From Campylobacter pinnipediorum subsp. pinnipediorum (GTDB lineage Bacteria > Campylobacterota > Campylobacteria > Campylobacterales > Campylobacteraceae), in assembly GCF_002021925.1 (NCBI RefSeq), contig NZ_CP012546.1:248001-312000 (forward strand): a stretch of 64,000 nucleotides of DNA. Direction: 5' to 3'. Positions 40,768 to 50,810 of the stretch are shown piece by piece (position 1 is the stretch's first letter; the number at the start of each line of letters is the position of its first letter). The notes below the pieces were generated by a model, which had not been told where the DNA came from, made no database searches, and was given only the letters and a program-made list of their open reading frames with translations. A program made the translations under genes and the position numbers.

Positions 40768-42444
40768 TTAAAAGGCATTTAGCTCCTTGTTAGCTTCGAT
40801 TTGTGCTTTTATCATAACTTTAGCTTTACAGTCAGAACAACAATACAAAGTTTTTATTTTTTCTGGAAAATTTGCAAATTTTGGAGTCATTATCGTAGCT
40901 ATTTTTTCAACAGCTTTTTTTGTAGCAAATTCTTTGCCACACTCTATGCACTTAAATAACTCATCTTGTGCTAGCTGTGTATAGACAAAAGTAGATGGTT
41001 TCAACTCTATTTTACCCCTTGTTAGTTTTATTGTATCTTTTTCGGCACAGCTTAGTTCGCAGTATCCACAGGCCGTGCAAACACTTGGGTTAAATTGTAT
41101 TGAGTTTGTGTTTTTGTCAGCTACCAAAGCACCTACGTTACAGGCGCCAACACAGCTAAGACAAAGTGTGCAGCTGTCTTGATTTATCTGTACTTTTCCG
41201 TATCTTATGTTTTCATCTGTATAAACTTCACCTAAATTTTCATCTCCTACAAAAAAGCTAAGTCTTTTTGCAAAAATCTCTCTTTTAGTCAAAGCATACT
41301 CACTCATACTAAAATAACTACCATCTATAAACCCAGCTTGTGATAAAGCATCTTTTAGCTCTTTTTCATTTTTTACTACGTAAACAGCTTGCTTGTTAAA
41401 TTTGATTTTATAAACTTGATTTATTATTTCAGCTGAAGAGCTTAATGCTTTAGCTCTTGTTTTTGTGTAGATAATGATACTGCAGCCACTCTCTTGCAAA
41501 AGGGTCAAAAGATGTGTTTCGCTAAAAAACTTTTCACTCCAACCACCAAAAGGCAACACTCCGGCAGGTAGCTTTACATTTAGTTCATCTAAGCTTGAAT
41601 CATTTGCAACAACAAGAGGAATTTTATCTTTGTATAATTTTGCAGTTTCCAAAAAGGCATTTCTTGGCATAAGCGAATAATCAAGCGCACCACTAGGGCA
41701 AATCGCTATACACTCAGCACAATTTACACAATCTATATGCGAAAAAACAAGATGTTTTGTCTCATCTTCTTTTAGTATAGCTACTGTAGGGCATATTTCT
41801 GCACATTTTCCACAAATTTCTTGTCTTCTTTCGTGGTATTGGCATATGCTAGAGTCATAATGTATATAGCTTTTATATGAATAATTTGGACTACAGGCAT
41901 TTAAAAATGCTAAAATTTCATCATCTTTTTTTCCAGATATCTCTATGCAGCCACTTTGTTTTAGCATATAATCACGTGCATTTTCTACTAAGAAAAAATC
42001 GCAGTCTATCTCAAACTCATCATTATCCCTTAAAACTATAACGCTAAGTTCCCCAACAGCTCCAAATACAAACTTAACTTCAAAATGAGTTAGTTCTATA
42101 ACCTTGTATTCATTTTTTCTTAATACATTTGCAAGTTCTGTTTTTTCACTATTGCTAACGATAACTACATTTTTTCCAACTTTTTTTTCATAGTCTATAT
42201 CTTTTGCCAAATCAAAAGTATTTGCTCTAGCTTCATATAATAAAAGTGTATTTTTTGCTTTATTTAAAGTGTCATCTTGTGTATTTTTTAGATAAAAATT
42301 TATCTCATTTGCTACTATATCGGCTTTTAATTTTTCTGAGTTTGAGATTAAAAAATGTGAGTTTGTATCATCTGTTATCTCTATCTCTTCGTTTAAAACC
42401 ACCGGTTCATCAAATGCGTTATAAAAACCAAATTCTTTCATCAT
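40768..42444 (-). CDS. Polyferredoxin-like 4Fe-4S protein next to fdhF
   Basis: 558 residues, cytosolic. The N-terminal ~190 residues have no motif I recognise. Then come [4Fe-4S] groups: CGKCAEICPTVAI and CVNCAECIAICPSGAL near 212-250, and CTLCLSCVGACNVGAL and CTACGYCELSCAEKDT near 430-475. A last zinc-like pair CIECGKEF / YCCSDCKAKV closes it. It is probably an electron carrier for FdhF, encoded ~190 bases downstream on the same strand; similar proteins occur with formate metabolism in C. jejuni. The exact acceptor is not shown by the sequence. Confidence 0.8.
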   Translation of the reverse strand: MMKEFGFYNAFDEPVVLNEEIEITDDTNSHFLISNSEKLKADIVANEINFYLKNTQDDTLNKAKNTLLLYEARANTFDLAKDIDYEKKVGKNVVIVSNSEKTELANVLRKNEYKVIELTHFEVKFVFGAVGELSVIVLRDNDEFEIDCDFFLVENARDYMLKQSGCIEISGKKDDEILAFLNACSPNYSYKSYIHYDSSICQYHERRQEICGKCAEICPTVAILKEDETKHLVFSHIDCVNCAECIAICPSGALDYSLMPRNAFLETAKLYKDKIPLVVANDSSLDELNVKLPAGVLPFGGWSEKFFSETHLLTLLQESGCSIIIYTKTRAKALSSSAEIINQVYKIKFNKQAVYVVKNEKELKDALSQAGFIDGSYFSMSEYALTKREIFAKRLSFFVGDENLGEVYTDENIRYGKVQINQDSCTLCLSCVGACNVGALVADKNTNSIQFNPSVCTACGYCELSCAEKDTIKLTRGKIELKPSTFVYTQLAQDELFKCIECGKEFATKKAVEKIATIMTPKFANFPEKIKTLYCCSDCKAKVMIKAQIEANKELNAF

Positions 42445-42544
42445 AGACTACGCCTTTTAAAATTAGTTTTATCATACTACAACTAAAAGTGTTAATTTTG
42501 GATAAAAAATTATAAGTGGATTTTAATTTTAAAAAAGAATAAGA

Positions 42545-42566
42545 ATTCCCCGCATAAGCAGGGAAA
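42545..42566 (-). terminator. Terminator of the rplM-rpsI operon
   Basis: On the minus strand CCCTGC-TTAT-GCGGGG with T-rich sequence after it, six bases beyond rpsI. Confidence 0.75.
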
Positions 42567-42571
42567 ATATA

Positions 42572-42961
42572 TTAACGTTTTGAGAACTGAGGGCTTCTTC
42601 TAGCTTTTCTTCTACCGAATTTCTTACGCTCAACAACACGAGAGTCACGAGTAAGTAATCCTTTAGGTTTTAAAGCAGCTCTGAAGTCAGCATCCATAGC
42701 CGCTAAAGCACGAGATATACCGTGTCTTAAAGCTTCAGCTTGTGCTGAGTAACCACCACCAAGTGTAGTAGCTTTGATATCTACCAAAGTTTCTTGTTTA
42801 GTTGCTAGTAAAGGTTGAACTACCTTTAATTTTATAGCTTCGTGGCCACCTAACCAAGTGTTAAGATCCATGCCATTAACTAAAATTTTTCCGCTACCAG
42901 ATTTGATCCAAACCTTAGCAACTGCTGTTTTTCTTTTACCTGTTGCATAAACTGTTGCCAT
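42572..42961 (-). CDS. rpsI: 30S ribosomal protein uS9
   Basis: 129 residues of normal length, starting [15 protein letters not shown] and ending with the basic tail [13 protein letters not shown] that reaches the ribosomal P site. It follows rplM by two bases in the conserved pair. Confidence 0.97.
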   Translation of the reverse strand: MATVYATGKRKTAVAKVWIKSGSGKILVNGMDLNTWLGGHEAIKLKVVQPLLATKQETLVDIKATTLGGGYSAQAEALRHGISRALAAMDADFRAALKPKGLLTRDSRVVERKKFGRRKARRSPQFSKR

Positions 42962-42963
42962 TA

Positions 42964-43389
42964 TTATTTTCCTTCTTTAGCGATTTGTGCTGTGTGAGGG
43001 TGTTCACTTCCAGCATATACTTTTAGTTTTTTGATCATATCTTTACCTAGCTTAGTTTTTGGAAGCATTCCACGAACAGCAAGTTTGTAAAGTTTTACAG
43101 GATTATTAGCTAATAAATCACCAAATTTTTCACTCTTTACACTTCCGAAATATCCAGAGTGTCTGTGATATAATTTTTGCTCAGCTTTGTTTGCACCAGT
43201 AAACTCAGCTTTTGAAGCATTTATAATAATAACATAATCACCACAATCAACATTTGGTGTATAATTTGGTTTATGTTTTCCACGAAGTAATGTTGCTACT
43301 TCTGTAAGCATTCTACCAAAACGCTTACCGCTTGCATCTATTACAATCCAATCGCGTTTGACTTCGTTTGGCTTTGTTATTTTTGTCAT
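42964..43389 (-). CDS. rplM: 50S ribosomal protein uL13
   Basis: 141 residues, normal length. Conserved parts are [30 protein letters not shown] and [13 protein letters not shown]. First gene of the rplM-rpsI operon, with AAGGTAAC before the ATG. Confidence 0.97.
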   Translation of the reverse strand: MTKITKPNEVKRDWIVIDASGKRFGRMLTEVATLLRGKHKPNYTPNVDCGDYVIIINASKAEFTGANKAEQKLYHRHSGYFGSVKSEKFGDLLANNPVKLYKLAVRGMLPKTKLGKDMIKKLKVYAGSEHPHTAQIAKEGK

Positions 43390-43469
43390 TTTGTTACCTT
43401 TGCCAAAATTTAATTTTAGAGTGTGATTTTACTTAAATAAACTTATAAATAGCTTAATTTAAGTAAAAT

Positions 43470-46247
43470 TTAAATAATAATTTTTTCTATCTCATCTTTT
43501 AAAACATAAAATATAATGCCACAAACTTTCATATCTGGATAGATTTCTTTAACTATCTTTGTATACTCTAAAACTTGCTTTTTGTTATTTTCTATATCTT
43601 TTTTAGAACTTTTATAATCAACTATCGTTATGGTATCGTTTTTAACACTCATCAAATCAAGCTGTTTTGTTTGTTCCTTGTAGTATATGCTTTGTTCTTT
43701 TTTTATGACAGAATCTTTTACTAACTCTTTAAAATCACTATCATTTACTAAATTTATACATCTTGTTACGATCTCATCAAGCTCATCTTTTGATAAAAAT
43801 TTAGAAAATTTATCTCTTAAAGCATCTTCTTGATACCTTAAGCTTTTCTCATCAAAACCTTTTGTCATTTCTAGCAAGAAATGAAGTGCTGTGCCAAAAT
43901 ATATGCTATTTAGATTTAATTCATACTCTTTTTCTTTATTTGCTGTTGTGTCTTTTTCTACACTTACAAGCTCTATTTTTTTTCTCTTTTTACTTATCCT
44001 ATCATTATTATTTTGTTCTATGCTTATTGAGCCTTTTTCGCAAATTTCCAAATCAAGATAGTCATACACCTTGCCACTTTTTAGCTCATATCTACTAAAA
44101 TAACTAGGCCTTGATGCATCTGGATTGTTTGTTTTTAGTATGATAAGATTATTTTTAGCCCTTGTTAAAGCCACATACAGCTTATTTATCTCTTCTTCTT
44201 TATCCAAGCTTTCGCTTTGTTCTATGAGTTTGTCATACTTTTTGTCAAAAAACTCTCTATTTGTGACATTAAGCTTTATCTGCCACCCTGAGTTTATATC
44301 GTATTCGCATATAAACTTACCCTTGCCTTGTCTTCCTTTTGATAATTTATCACAAAGTATCACAGTGTCAAACTCAAGCCCTTTTGATTTGTGTGTTGTC
44401 ATTACTCTTACACCAAAGCTATCGCTATTTATCGCTTTTTCATCTGAGTTTTCAAACTCAAACAAAAAGCTAACTATATCAGATGAGCCAGCACTTATCT
44501 CAAAAAGTCTTAGTATATCAAGGTCTTGCATTGATATGTTTGCCATTTTTGCAAGATAATAAAGACACTCATTTGATGTTTTATTAAGATCTAATGCAAC
44601 CTTTTTAGGTTCAAATCCAAAATACGATATGAAATTCTGACGATATATTCTATCCCCAAAAATACAATACTTAGCATAGTTGATAAGTCCAAAGACAGAT
44701 TTTGAGTTTTTAAGTAGCATCGCACCTTCATCGGTTGATGGTATGTTTTGAGCTTTTAGGCTATCGCATATCGTTTTTATATCATCATTTTTCCAACAAA
44801 GCACAGTTATATCTTTGCTTTGAACCCCTAAGTCCAAAAGCCTTTTTGTCTCATCAACACAGCTTTGCACTACATCATCGCACCCAGCGACTTTTATATA
44901 TCCATCTTTATCGCTGTTTGGTATCTGCTCTGTAAAATTATCTTCTTCATCACTATTTTTTGTGTTGAATTTATCTTTCATCTTTTCATTTACAAACTCA
45001 ACAAGAAGCTTAGCACTTCTATAGTTTTTCTTTAAGCTCTCAACTTCTATCTGCTTAAAATCATTTTTTAATTTATTAAAAAGCTCTTTTTTACCACCAC
45101 GAAACCTATAAATACTTTGCTTTATATCCCCAACATAAAAAAAGCTTCCAAGTCCAGTTTGCCCGTATCCAGCAACTATCTCTTCTATTATAGGAAATAT
45201 TATATTGTATTGCGTTACATTTGTATCTTGAAACTCATCTATCAAAAGATGAGATATAGTGCCATCTAGTCTAAAATAAAGCATTTGTTTATCTAGGTTG
45301 TTATAAAGTAGCTCGTTTGTAAGCCTTGTTATATCAGAAAAACTAAGCTCATTTAGCTTTTTGTTTAGCTCTGTTTTGATATCTTTATATATTTTCAAAA
45401 ACTGATTTAATTCATTTAGTTTGTATCTTTCAAGGTCGTTTATATATTTGTATAGCTCATCTTTTAGCTCATCAAAATACGCATCAAGATCATCATCATA
45501 AACCTTTGAAAATGTTCGGTAGTTTAGACTCTCTTTTTGTATTACGCTTTTTTCGCAAAGTTCTAAGGCATTAGCTACATTAAAGGCATTTATCGCTGTG
45601 TTAGAGCCGTTTTTGTTTTGTATGTATGTTTTTATTTGGTTACAAAGACTCATTACCTTATCATCACTTGGATAGCTTACACTCCCATTTATCTCGATTT
45701 CACTAAAGTTTTCATATAACATTTCAATGGTCTGGAAAAAATCATTTTGACCCTTTGAAAACTCAAGTATGTAAAAAGCAAGTGATTTTAGTAGTTTTTC
45801 ATCTTTTGCTATTTGATTTATGAAATTTTCTTTAAATACATCGCTACTTATATCTTTTATATCATAGTCTGGATTTAAACCCAAATTCAGGCTAAAACTT
45901 CTTAGTATAGTGCTAAAAAATGCATCAAATGTCATTATCTTTAAATTTGAGCTTAAAAAATCGCTCTTAAGCTCATCTCTTTTATTTATGACTTCATCTT
46001 CGCTTATTCCTAGAAGTTTTGAAATTTCTGCTAATTCTGCCTTTCTTTGATCTAAATTTAAAAAAAGAGACACTATCCTTTCGCTCATCTCACTAGCTGC
46101 TTTTTTTGTAAATGTAAGTGCTATGATGTTGCGAGTTTTTGCCCCTTTAAGCAAAAGTGCCACATATCTTACACTAAGTGCAAATGTCTTACCACTACCA
46201 GCACTTGCTTTTAGTCCAAAGAAATTTTTCATATCTTCCTTTCGCAT
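43470..46247 (-). CDS. addA: AddA-type helicase-nuclease subunit
   Basis: Recombination helicase-nuclease (RecBCD equivalent) acting on double-strand breaks. 925 residues. UvrD-type motifs are visible: ASAGSGKTFALS (Walker A, near 14-25), LTFTKKAASEM, LLIDEFQDTN (motif II) with the following GDIKQSIYRFRGG, and VMTTHKSKGLEFDTVIL. The RecB-type nuclease motif IVDYKSSKKD lies near the end. The start could also be the second ATG (MKNFFG, residue 6). It overlaps addB by 19 bases, as in other Campylobacter. Confidence 0.93.
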   Translation of the reverse strand: MRKEDMKNFFGLKASAGSGKTFALSVRYVALLLKGAKTRNIIALTFTKKAASEMSERIVSLFLNLDQRKAELAEISKLLGISEDEVINKRDELKSDFLSSNLKIMTFDAFFSTILRSFSLNLGLNPDYDIKDISSDVFKENFINQIAKDEKLLKSLAFYILEFSKGQNDFFQTIEMLYENFSEIEINGSVSYPSDDKVMSLCNQIKTYIQNKNGSNTAINAFNVANALELCEKSVIQKESLNYRTFSKVYDDDLDAYFDELKDELYKYINDLERYKLNELNQFLKIYKDIKTELNKKLNELSFSDITRLTNELLYNNLDKQMLYFRLDGTISHLLIDEFQDTNVTQYNIIFPIIEEIVAGYGQTGLGSFFYVGDIKQSIYRFRGGKKELFNKLKNDFKQIEVESLKKNYRSAKLLVEFVNEKMKDKFNTKNSDEEDNFTEQIPNSDKDGYIKVAGCDDVVQSCVDETKRLLDLGVQSKDITVLCWKNDDIKTICDSLKAQNIPSTDEGAMLLKNSKSVFGLINYAKYCIFGDRIYRQNFISYFGFEPKKVALDLNKTSNECLYYLAKMANISMQDLDILRLFEISAGSSDIVSFLFEFENSDEKAINSDSFGVRVMTTHKSKGLEFDTVILCDKLSKGRQGKGKFICEYDINSGWQIKLNVTNREFFDKKYDKLIEQSESLDKEEEINKLYVALTRAKNNLIILKTNNPDASRPSYFSRYELKSGKVYDYLDLEICEKGSISIEQNNNDRISKKRKKIELVSVEKDTTANKEKEYELNLNSIYFGTALHFLLEMTKGFDEKSLRYQEDALRDKFSKFLSKDELDEIVTRCINLVNDSDFKELVKDSVIKKEQSIYYKEQTKQLDLMSVKNDTITIVDYKSSKKDIENNKKQVLEYTKIVKEIYPDMKVCGIIFYVLKDEIEKIII

Positions 46248-48568
46248 ATATCAAAAAAAGGACAGTAGCTACAATCCGTTGATGGAGTTGGTTCGTATTT
46301 TGGTTCGTTTGAAAAATACTCTTTTATCTCATCTAGGATTTTTACTATCTCATCTTTGCCCTCACATGCTTCAAGCCTCATATCATCTTTTAGATTATAA
46401 AAGTATGTTTCGCATTTTTTGCCTATTAGTAGTTCGTAAAACTCAAGTTGTAAAGGATCTTTGCTAGAACCCGTTTTATAATCAATCACACATATATCAG
46501 AGCCTTTTTTATCTATCCTGTCTATCGTGCCTTTTATATTTATGCCGTTTATTGTGTTTGTTTTTTCACACTCTAGCTCGTTTACCTTCCAGCCTTGTAA
46601 AAAATGCTCATTTTCACTTTTTTCAAACTCTTTAAATTTCATACTCGCTAACTCAAACTCAAGCGGATTTAGCTTCTCTTTTTCAAGCACCTTTAAAAAA
46701 TCAGACAAATTAAAATCACTATAGTTTTTATAGTATTCAAAAAGTGCTTTGTGTATGCTATTTCCATAATCCGAGCTTACACCCTGATCAAAAGACCTAG
46801 GCTCACCAAGTTTTAATACATAGTGATAGTAGTATTTTCTAGGACACTTTCTAAATGTATTTAGCCTTGTAAAAGATAGTGGTTTTTCAAAAAAATCGTG
46901 TTTTATATCTGTATCACAGCCTTGAAATTTTGCCTTTTTGCCACTTCTAAACAAAGCTATATATTCATCTTCATCAAAGTCTGTATCTGGTATGCAAGCA
47001 AACTCATTTAAAAATCTTGAAGCAATTTTGCTTTCCGTAGTTACATACGATATAGCTACTTTTTTTGCATTACAAATAAGACTTTCATAATACGACCTTT
47101 GTAAATTTTCCCTATCTTTATAGCTTACAAGCCCAGCTTTTTTTCTTACATTTGAGCTTAAAAACATCTCATTTATGCTTCTTTTTGGCACCAAGTTATC
47201 GTTAAAATCAACTATAATAACTCCATCAAATTTAAGTCCTCTGCTTTCTAGTATCCCAAGCACACGAACATCACCACCACCAACTTCATCTATTTTTGCA
47301 TTATTTAGCCTTATAAGCAAAAGCTCAATCACCTCAAAAAACCTAAGTTTATTTTGATTTATTAGCTGGTGCATTAAAAATAGCTCTTCATTTAAGATAT
47401 CGTAAATATCCCTATCTCCAAAATATTCACATAGCTTTTCTAGTGTATTTTTTATATCATCAAAGCTTATTATCTGAGAGTAGTTTATACTTATAAAATC
47501 AAACAAACCCTTATCTAGATGTATTAAATTTAAAAATGTTTCACTCTTTTTTAGCTCTTTTTCGTTTAAAACATTATCGTTTAGGTTTATGCTTTTTTGC
47601 TCTTTTAGGGATTCAAATATGGTTTTTATAGTAGTATAAAAAAGTGTAGTTGAAAAAGGCTTACCCATCGCAAAGCTCAAAAATTTCTTATCATCATACA
47701 TTTTTAAGATTTGTGCAAAGCCCTCATCAGGTAGTATCACAGCTATCTTATCAGCACTCATTCCATCTTTTATGAAGGTTGAAATTTTTTCAAACACAAA
47801 AGCCGCTTGCAAGCTTCTTGATTGAAATGATTTTGTTAATACTACTCTGTTTTGTTGATTTTTTCCTATGTCGCTTAGTTCTAATGTGTTTAGATTTAGC
47901 ATTAGCTTATGATACATCAAAAACTCATCAATGCTTTTTTTGCTTATCGTGGCTATTTTTTCTATAAGTTTTTTGTTTAGTTTTGAAGTATCAAAGATGA
48001 TATTTATCTTTGTTAGCTCTTTGCATTTTAGGATTATTTCCCATTCAAACTCACTTAAAATTCCATCTATTTGGATATTTATCTCGCTATATTGGCTTAT
48101 AAAATCCTCATTTATCTCATATATATCGCATATGCTTATATCATCATAAAAGCCATTTTGCAACATAAGCTCTTTGTAATTTGTCAGTGTATTTGATAGT
48201 ATTTGTATATGCTCTTCATAGTTGGCATATATGTCGCTCATTTTAAGGTCGTCTATATCTTTTCTTTGATGAGCTATCTCCTTAAAAAAAGAAAACAGAT
48301 AGTCATTGTGCTTTAAAAATGCAAAAAAATCTTTCGGTATTGCTAGTTTTTCGTGTGCATTTTGTGTGTTTTTACAGGCTTGTTGCATTATAAGCAAAAG
48401 CTGTGCATCTGTTGGTTTTTGCAAGTTTCTTACAAAGATAGTCTTTTGTAAAAAATCCCCTATACTAATAGCCTTTTGGCTTAACGGGCTTTTAGAGTTT
48501 TTTATAAAATCCCTAACGCACCTTAACGTTGCAAATACAAATAATTTATCATCGGGCAAAAAGTTCAA
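46229..48568 (-). CDS. addB: AddB-type nuclease subunit
   Basis: 779 residues. Partner of AddA. The N-terminal helicase-like part has lost clear Walker motifs, as is usual for AddB of epsilonproteobacteria. The C-terminal nuclease has CVIDYKTGSS and QLEFYELL, and the cysteines in CPRKYYY and CSYCPFFDICERK suit the [4Fe-4S] cluster that pins this domain. It overlaps the preceding FixH-like gene by 20 bases. Confidence 0.9.
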   Translation of the reverse strand: MNFLPDDKLFVFATLRCVRDFIKNSKSPLSQKAISIGDFLQKTIFVRNLQKPTDAQLLLIMQQACKNTQNAHEKLAIPKDFFAFLKHNDYLFSFFKEIAHQRKDIDDLKMSDIYANYEEHIQILSNTLTNYKELMLQNGFYDDISICDIYEINEDFISQYSEINIQIDGILSEFEWEIILKCKELTKINIIFDTSKLNKKLIEKIATISKKSIDEFLMYHKLMLNLNTLELSDIGKNQQNRVVLTKSFQSRSLQAAFVFEKISTFIKDGMSADKIAVILPDEGFAQILKMYDDKKFLSFAMGKPFSTTLFYTTIKTIFESLKEQKSINLNDNVLNEKELKKSETFLNLIHLDKGLFDFISINYSQIISFDDIKNTLEKLCEYFGDRDIYDILNEELFLMHQLINQNKLRFFEVIELLLIRLNNAKIDEVGGGDVRVLGILESRGLKFDGVIIVDFNDNLVPKRSINEMFLSSNVRKKAGLVSYKDRENLQRSYYESLICNAKKVAISYVTTESKIASRFLNEFACIPDTDFDEDEYIALFRSGKKAKFQGCDTDIKHDFFEKPLSFTRLNTFRKCPRKYYYHYVLKLGEPRSFDQGVSSDYGNSIHKALFEYYKNYSDFNLSDFLKVLEKEKLNPLEFELASMKFKEFEKSENEHFLQGWKVNELECEKTNTINGINIKGTIDRIDKKGSDICVIDYKTGSSKDPLQLEFYELLIGKKCETYFYNLKDDMRLEACEGKDEIVKILDEIKEYFSNEPKYEPTPSTDCSYCPFFDICERKI

Positions 48569-49034
48569 ATTTATAAAATCCTGTTGAGTTTTGATCTGCT
48601 AATTTTAACATAATTTGCCATCTTCCGATAAGATTTGGCGTAAAGCTTTGAGTTGTTAGGATGCCATCGCTATATGTTGCATTTAAGTCTACATTATGTT
48701 TATTTGTATCAGGTCTTGTCAGTAAGATTTCAAATTTTGGATTTTGTAAATTTGGTAGTTTTTTTGATATTTTTATATCTATTTTGTTTTCTTTGTTTAG
48801 TGTGATAGTTTTTGTTAAGGCTTTTACATCAAATTTTTTATCAAATTCTTTTTGATTTTTCATTATCTCATTTATGTCAGTATCAACCTTTTGGTATTTT
48901 TCAAAGTTAAAATTATCCATTTCTACGGGATAATCAAGCGATATAACTATCGTTGCTACACAAGCTATTATCACAGCTATAATGCTTAGTAAAATCCCAT
49001 AAGGCCAAAATGTTTTTTTGCTTTTATCAGACAT
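48549..49034 (-). CDS. FixH-like membrane protein of the cbb3 operon
   Basis: 161 residues with one N-terminal membrane segment (PYGILLSIIAVIIACVATIV) and a periplasmic beta domain. The end, IGRWQIMLKLADQNSTGFY, resembles the FixH/CcoH fold that helps assemble cbb3 oxidase. It sits downstream of ccoNOQP in the same direction and overlaps its neighbours. Corresponds by position to Cj1483c of C. jejuni. Confidence 0.75.
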   Translation of the reverse strand: MSDKSKKTFWPYGILLSIIAVIIACVATIVISLDYPVEMDNFNFEKYQKVDTDINEIMKNQKEFDKKFDVKALTKTITLNKENKIDIKISKKLPNLQNPKFEILLTRPDTNKHNVDLNATYSDGILTTQSFTPNLIGRWQIMLKLADQNSTGFYKFELFAR

Positions 49035-49620
49035 TTTTTGCTATCCTTTTTTTATAAAACATAAAGCAAAACACAAAGATTATTGACCCATATATAAAAA
49101 ATCTCAATAAATTAAGTGTGTCTTTATTGCTGTTTCCTATCGCATTTGCAAGCTTTATATTTTTGCTTTTTGCTATTTGTTCAGACAAGTCGCCATATCC
49201 ATTTAGTATAGCAGCATTGTATATATCTTTTCCATTTTTTGATGCCAATATAGGCAGTATAGTTCCTGATTCTGGAAAGGGACTTAGGATTTGATCTTTG
49301 TCAAATAATTTTAATGTTTTCTTATCTGCATATATTTCAACTTTTTTTTCATCTTTTGCTAGCGCTATAAATGCAAAAGGCTCTTTTATATTTAATGATA
49401 AAAACTTATCATCTAAGCTTTGTTTGTTTAGATTTTCAAATACACTAGCACCTACAAAAATACCTGTTTTTGAGTATAACTCATCTGCTATTGTTTGTAG
49501 TTTTTCTTCAACTTTTTGGCTCAAAATATTATCATCATTAAATACAAACTTATTGCCGAAACAACCACTTACAAGAAATAAAAGGGCGAATAAAACGCCC
49601 TTAAAATCAAACCACTTCAT
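49027..49620 (-). CDS. TPM-domain-like lipoprotein of the cbb3 operon
   Basis: 197 residues from the ATG at 49620, which overlaps the stop of the preceding 33-residue gene (ATGA); a TTG 14 codons upstream is unlikely. The signal ends in a lipobox VSGC, followed by a TPM-type domain (VEEKLQTIADELYSKTG, FAFIALAKDEKKVEIY) and a C-terminal membrane segment. By position it matches Cj1484c. Its role in oxidase biogenesis is suggested only by its place. Confidence 0.7.
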   Translation of the reverse strand: MKWFDFKGVLFALLFLVSGCFGNKFVFNDDNILSQKVEEKLQTIADELYSKTGIFVGASVFENLNKQSLDDKFLSLNIKEPFAFIALAKDEKKVEIYADKKTLKLFDKDQILSPFPESGTILPILASKNGKDIYNAAILNGYGDLSEQIAKSKNIKLANAIGNSNKDTLNLLRFFIYGSIIFVFCFMFYKKRIAKNV

Positions 49621-49718
49621 CCTATAAAAAGATGATTTGGAGTAAGTACTGACCAAGCGCAAACTATCCCAGCCACAGCTAGTAGCAATATTATAACTTT
49701 TTCTAATATAACTGACAT
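49617..49718 (-). CDS. 33-residue single-span membrane protein in the cbb3 operon
   Basis: Short gene starting MSVILEKVIILLLAVAG and ending SVLTPNHLFIG, so nearly all of it is one membrane helix. AAGGAG precedes the ATG at a perfect distance, and the stop overlaps the next start (ATGA), both strong signs that it is translated. It stands where C. jejuni has Cj1485c. Probably a small accessory or assembly factor of cbb3 oxidase. Confidence 0.7.
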   Translation of the reverse strand: MSVILEKVIILLLAVAGIVCAWSVLTPNHLFIG

Positions 49719-49721
49719 ATA

Positions 49722-49934
49722 TTACTCCTTAACCATAAAATGTTTTTTGTTTTCAACGCTTTTTGCTTTAAGGCCATTTGCATTTTCTATCTTGTAAGGT
49801 TTTGTTGAAACATCTTGTTGGATAATGATTGCAAAATATGTCAAAACTCCCAAAATACTTAAAAGCAAAACAGTTGCTATTATCATTCCAGTTGCTCCAT
49901 TAAGGGCGAATACAGATCTATTTTCGTTTTGCAT
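49722..49934 (-). CDS. DUF4006-family small membrane protein
   Basis: 70 residues, one membrane helix (GMIIATVLLLSILGVLTYFA), then a short hydrophilic tail ending KKHFMVKE. Family found directly behind ccoP in Campylobacter (position of Cj1486c). Its stop region supplies the ribosome binding site of the next small gene, so the two are tightly coupled. Confidence 0.85.
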   Translation of the reverse strand: MQNENRSVFALNGATGMIIATVLLLSILGVLTYFAIIIQQDVSTKPYKIENANGLKAKSVENKKHFMVKE

Positions 49935-50809
49935 TATTTACTCCTTGAAAGAGAAAGTATATATTCTCCAACTGCACGCTTTTGAATTTTATTTAGCATG
50001 TTTTCATTAAATTTAGGCATTACGCCTATATCTCCATTTTTACCACGATTTAAAACCATGGTTACAAAATCACTAGTGCCGTATGTGGTTAGATCAGGAA
50101 ATACTCCATCCATTCCTTTGCTATCTTCGCCGTGACAAGCCGTGCAAGTTCCACTATATAGCTCTTCACCTTTTTGAACCAAGGCTTCATTTTTTGTAGC
50201 TTTTATGCCGGATATATTTTTTGCAACATATGCCGCTATAGCTTTTGCACTCTCTTCATCAAGCCCAAGATCGGAAGCTTTAGGCATCTCTCCACCATCA
50301 AAACCTAAACCTTTTGAACCATTAACGATAGCTTCATATATCCCTTCCTCGCTTCCCCATGTTTTTAGATTGGCTGCTTTGTTTTGCATACCATCTCCTA
50401 TTATTCCATGACAAGGGGAACAAGATACTAAAAATATACTACTACCCATATCAACCAATGTACTTTGATCTAATTTTGCATGTTCTTTTGCAAATTTTGC
50501 ATTATACTCTTTTACTTCTTCATTATACTCCCCTATTTGAGAGTATGAATTTAGTGGGTAACCAGCTAAAAAATACCATATAGCCCAAACCAAAGCCAAT
50601 ACAAAAGAGACAGCCCAGCCAAGTGGAGGATCATTTTTATATTCTTGAATTCCATCCCATTCATGTTCGCTTAAAGGCGCAGTTGCTTCGCTTTTATCTT
50701 TCATTTTGTTTACATATCTTCCAACTATTGCAACAGTCAGTATAACGATAGCAAAAGCACCAATTAATGATAATAGATTAATATTGTCTTCTAAATTTAA
50801 CCACTGCAT
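49934..50809 (-). CDS. ccoP: cbb3 oxidase diheme subunit
   Basis: 291 residues. Two membrane segments at the N-terminus (around 15-32 and 65-83), then two cytochrome c domains with heme sites CSPCH at 130-134 and CTACH at 222-226. Each has a downstream Met ligand candidate (GEMPKA and GVMPKF). It feeds electrons to CcoN. One base overlaps DUF4006. Confidence 0.96.
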   Translation of the reverse strand: MQWLNLEDNINLLSLIGAFAIVILTVAIVGRYVNKMKDKSEATAPLSEHEWDGIQEYKNDPPLGWAVSFVLALVWAIWYFLAGYPLNSYSQIGEYNEEVKEYNAKFAKEHAKLDQSTLVDMGSSIFLVSCSPCHGIIGDGMQNKAANLKTWGSEEGIYEAIVNGSKGLGFDGGEMPKASDLGLDEESAKAIAAYVAKNISGIKATKNEALVQKGEELYSGTCTACHGEDSKGMDGVFPDLTTYGTSDFVTMVLNRGKNGDIGVMPKFNENMLNKIQKRAVGEYILSLSRSK

Positions 50810-50810
50810 A

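Noticed and set aside
43862-48587. Plus-strand frames opposite addA and addB
   Set aside because: They are antisense shadows rich in Phe, Leu and Ser, without ribosome binding sites.
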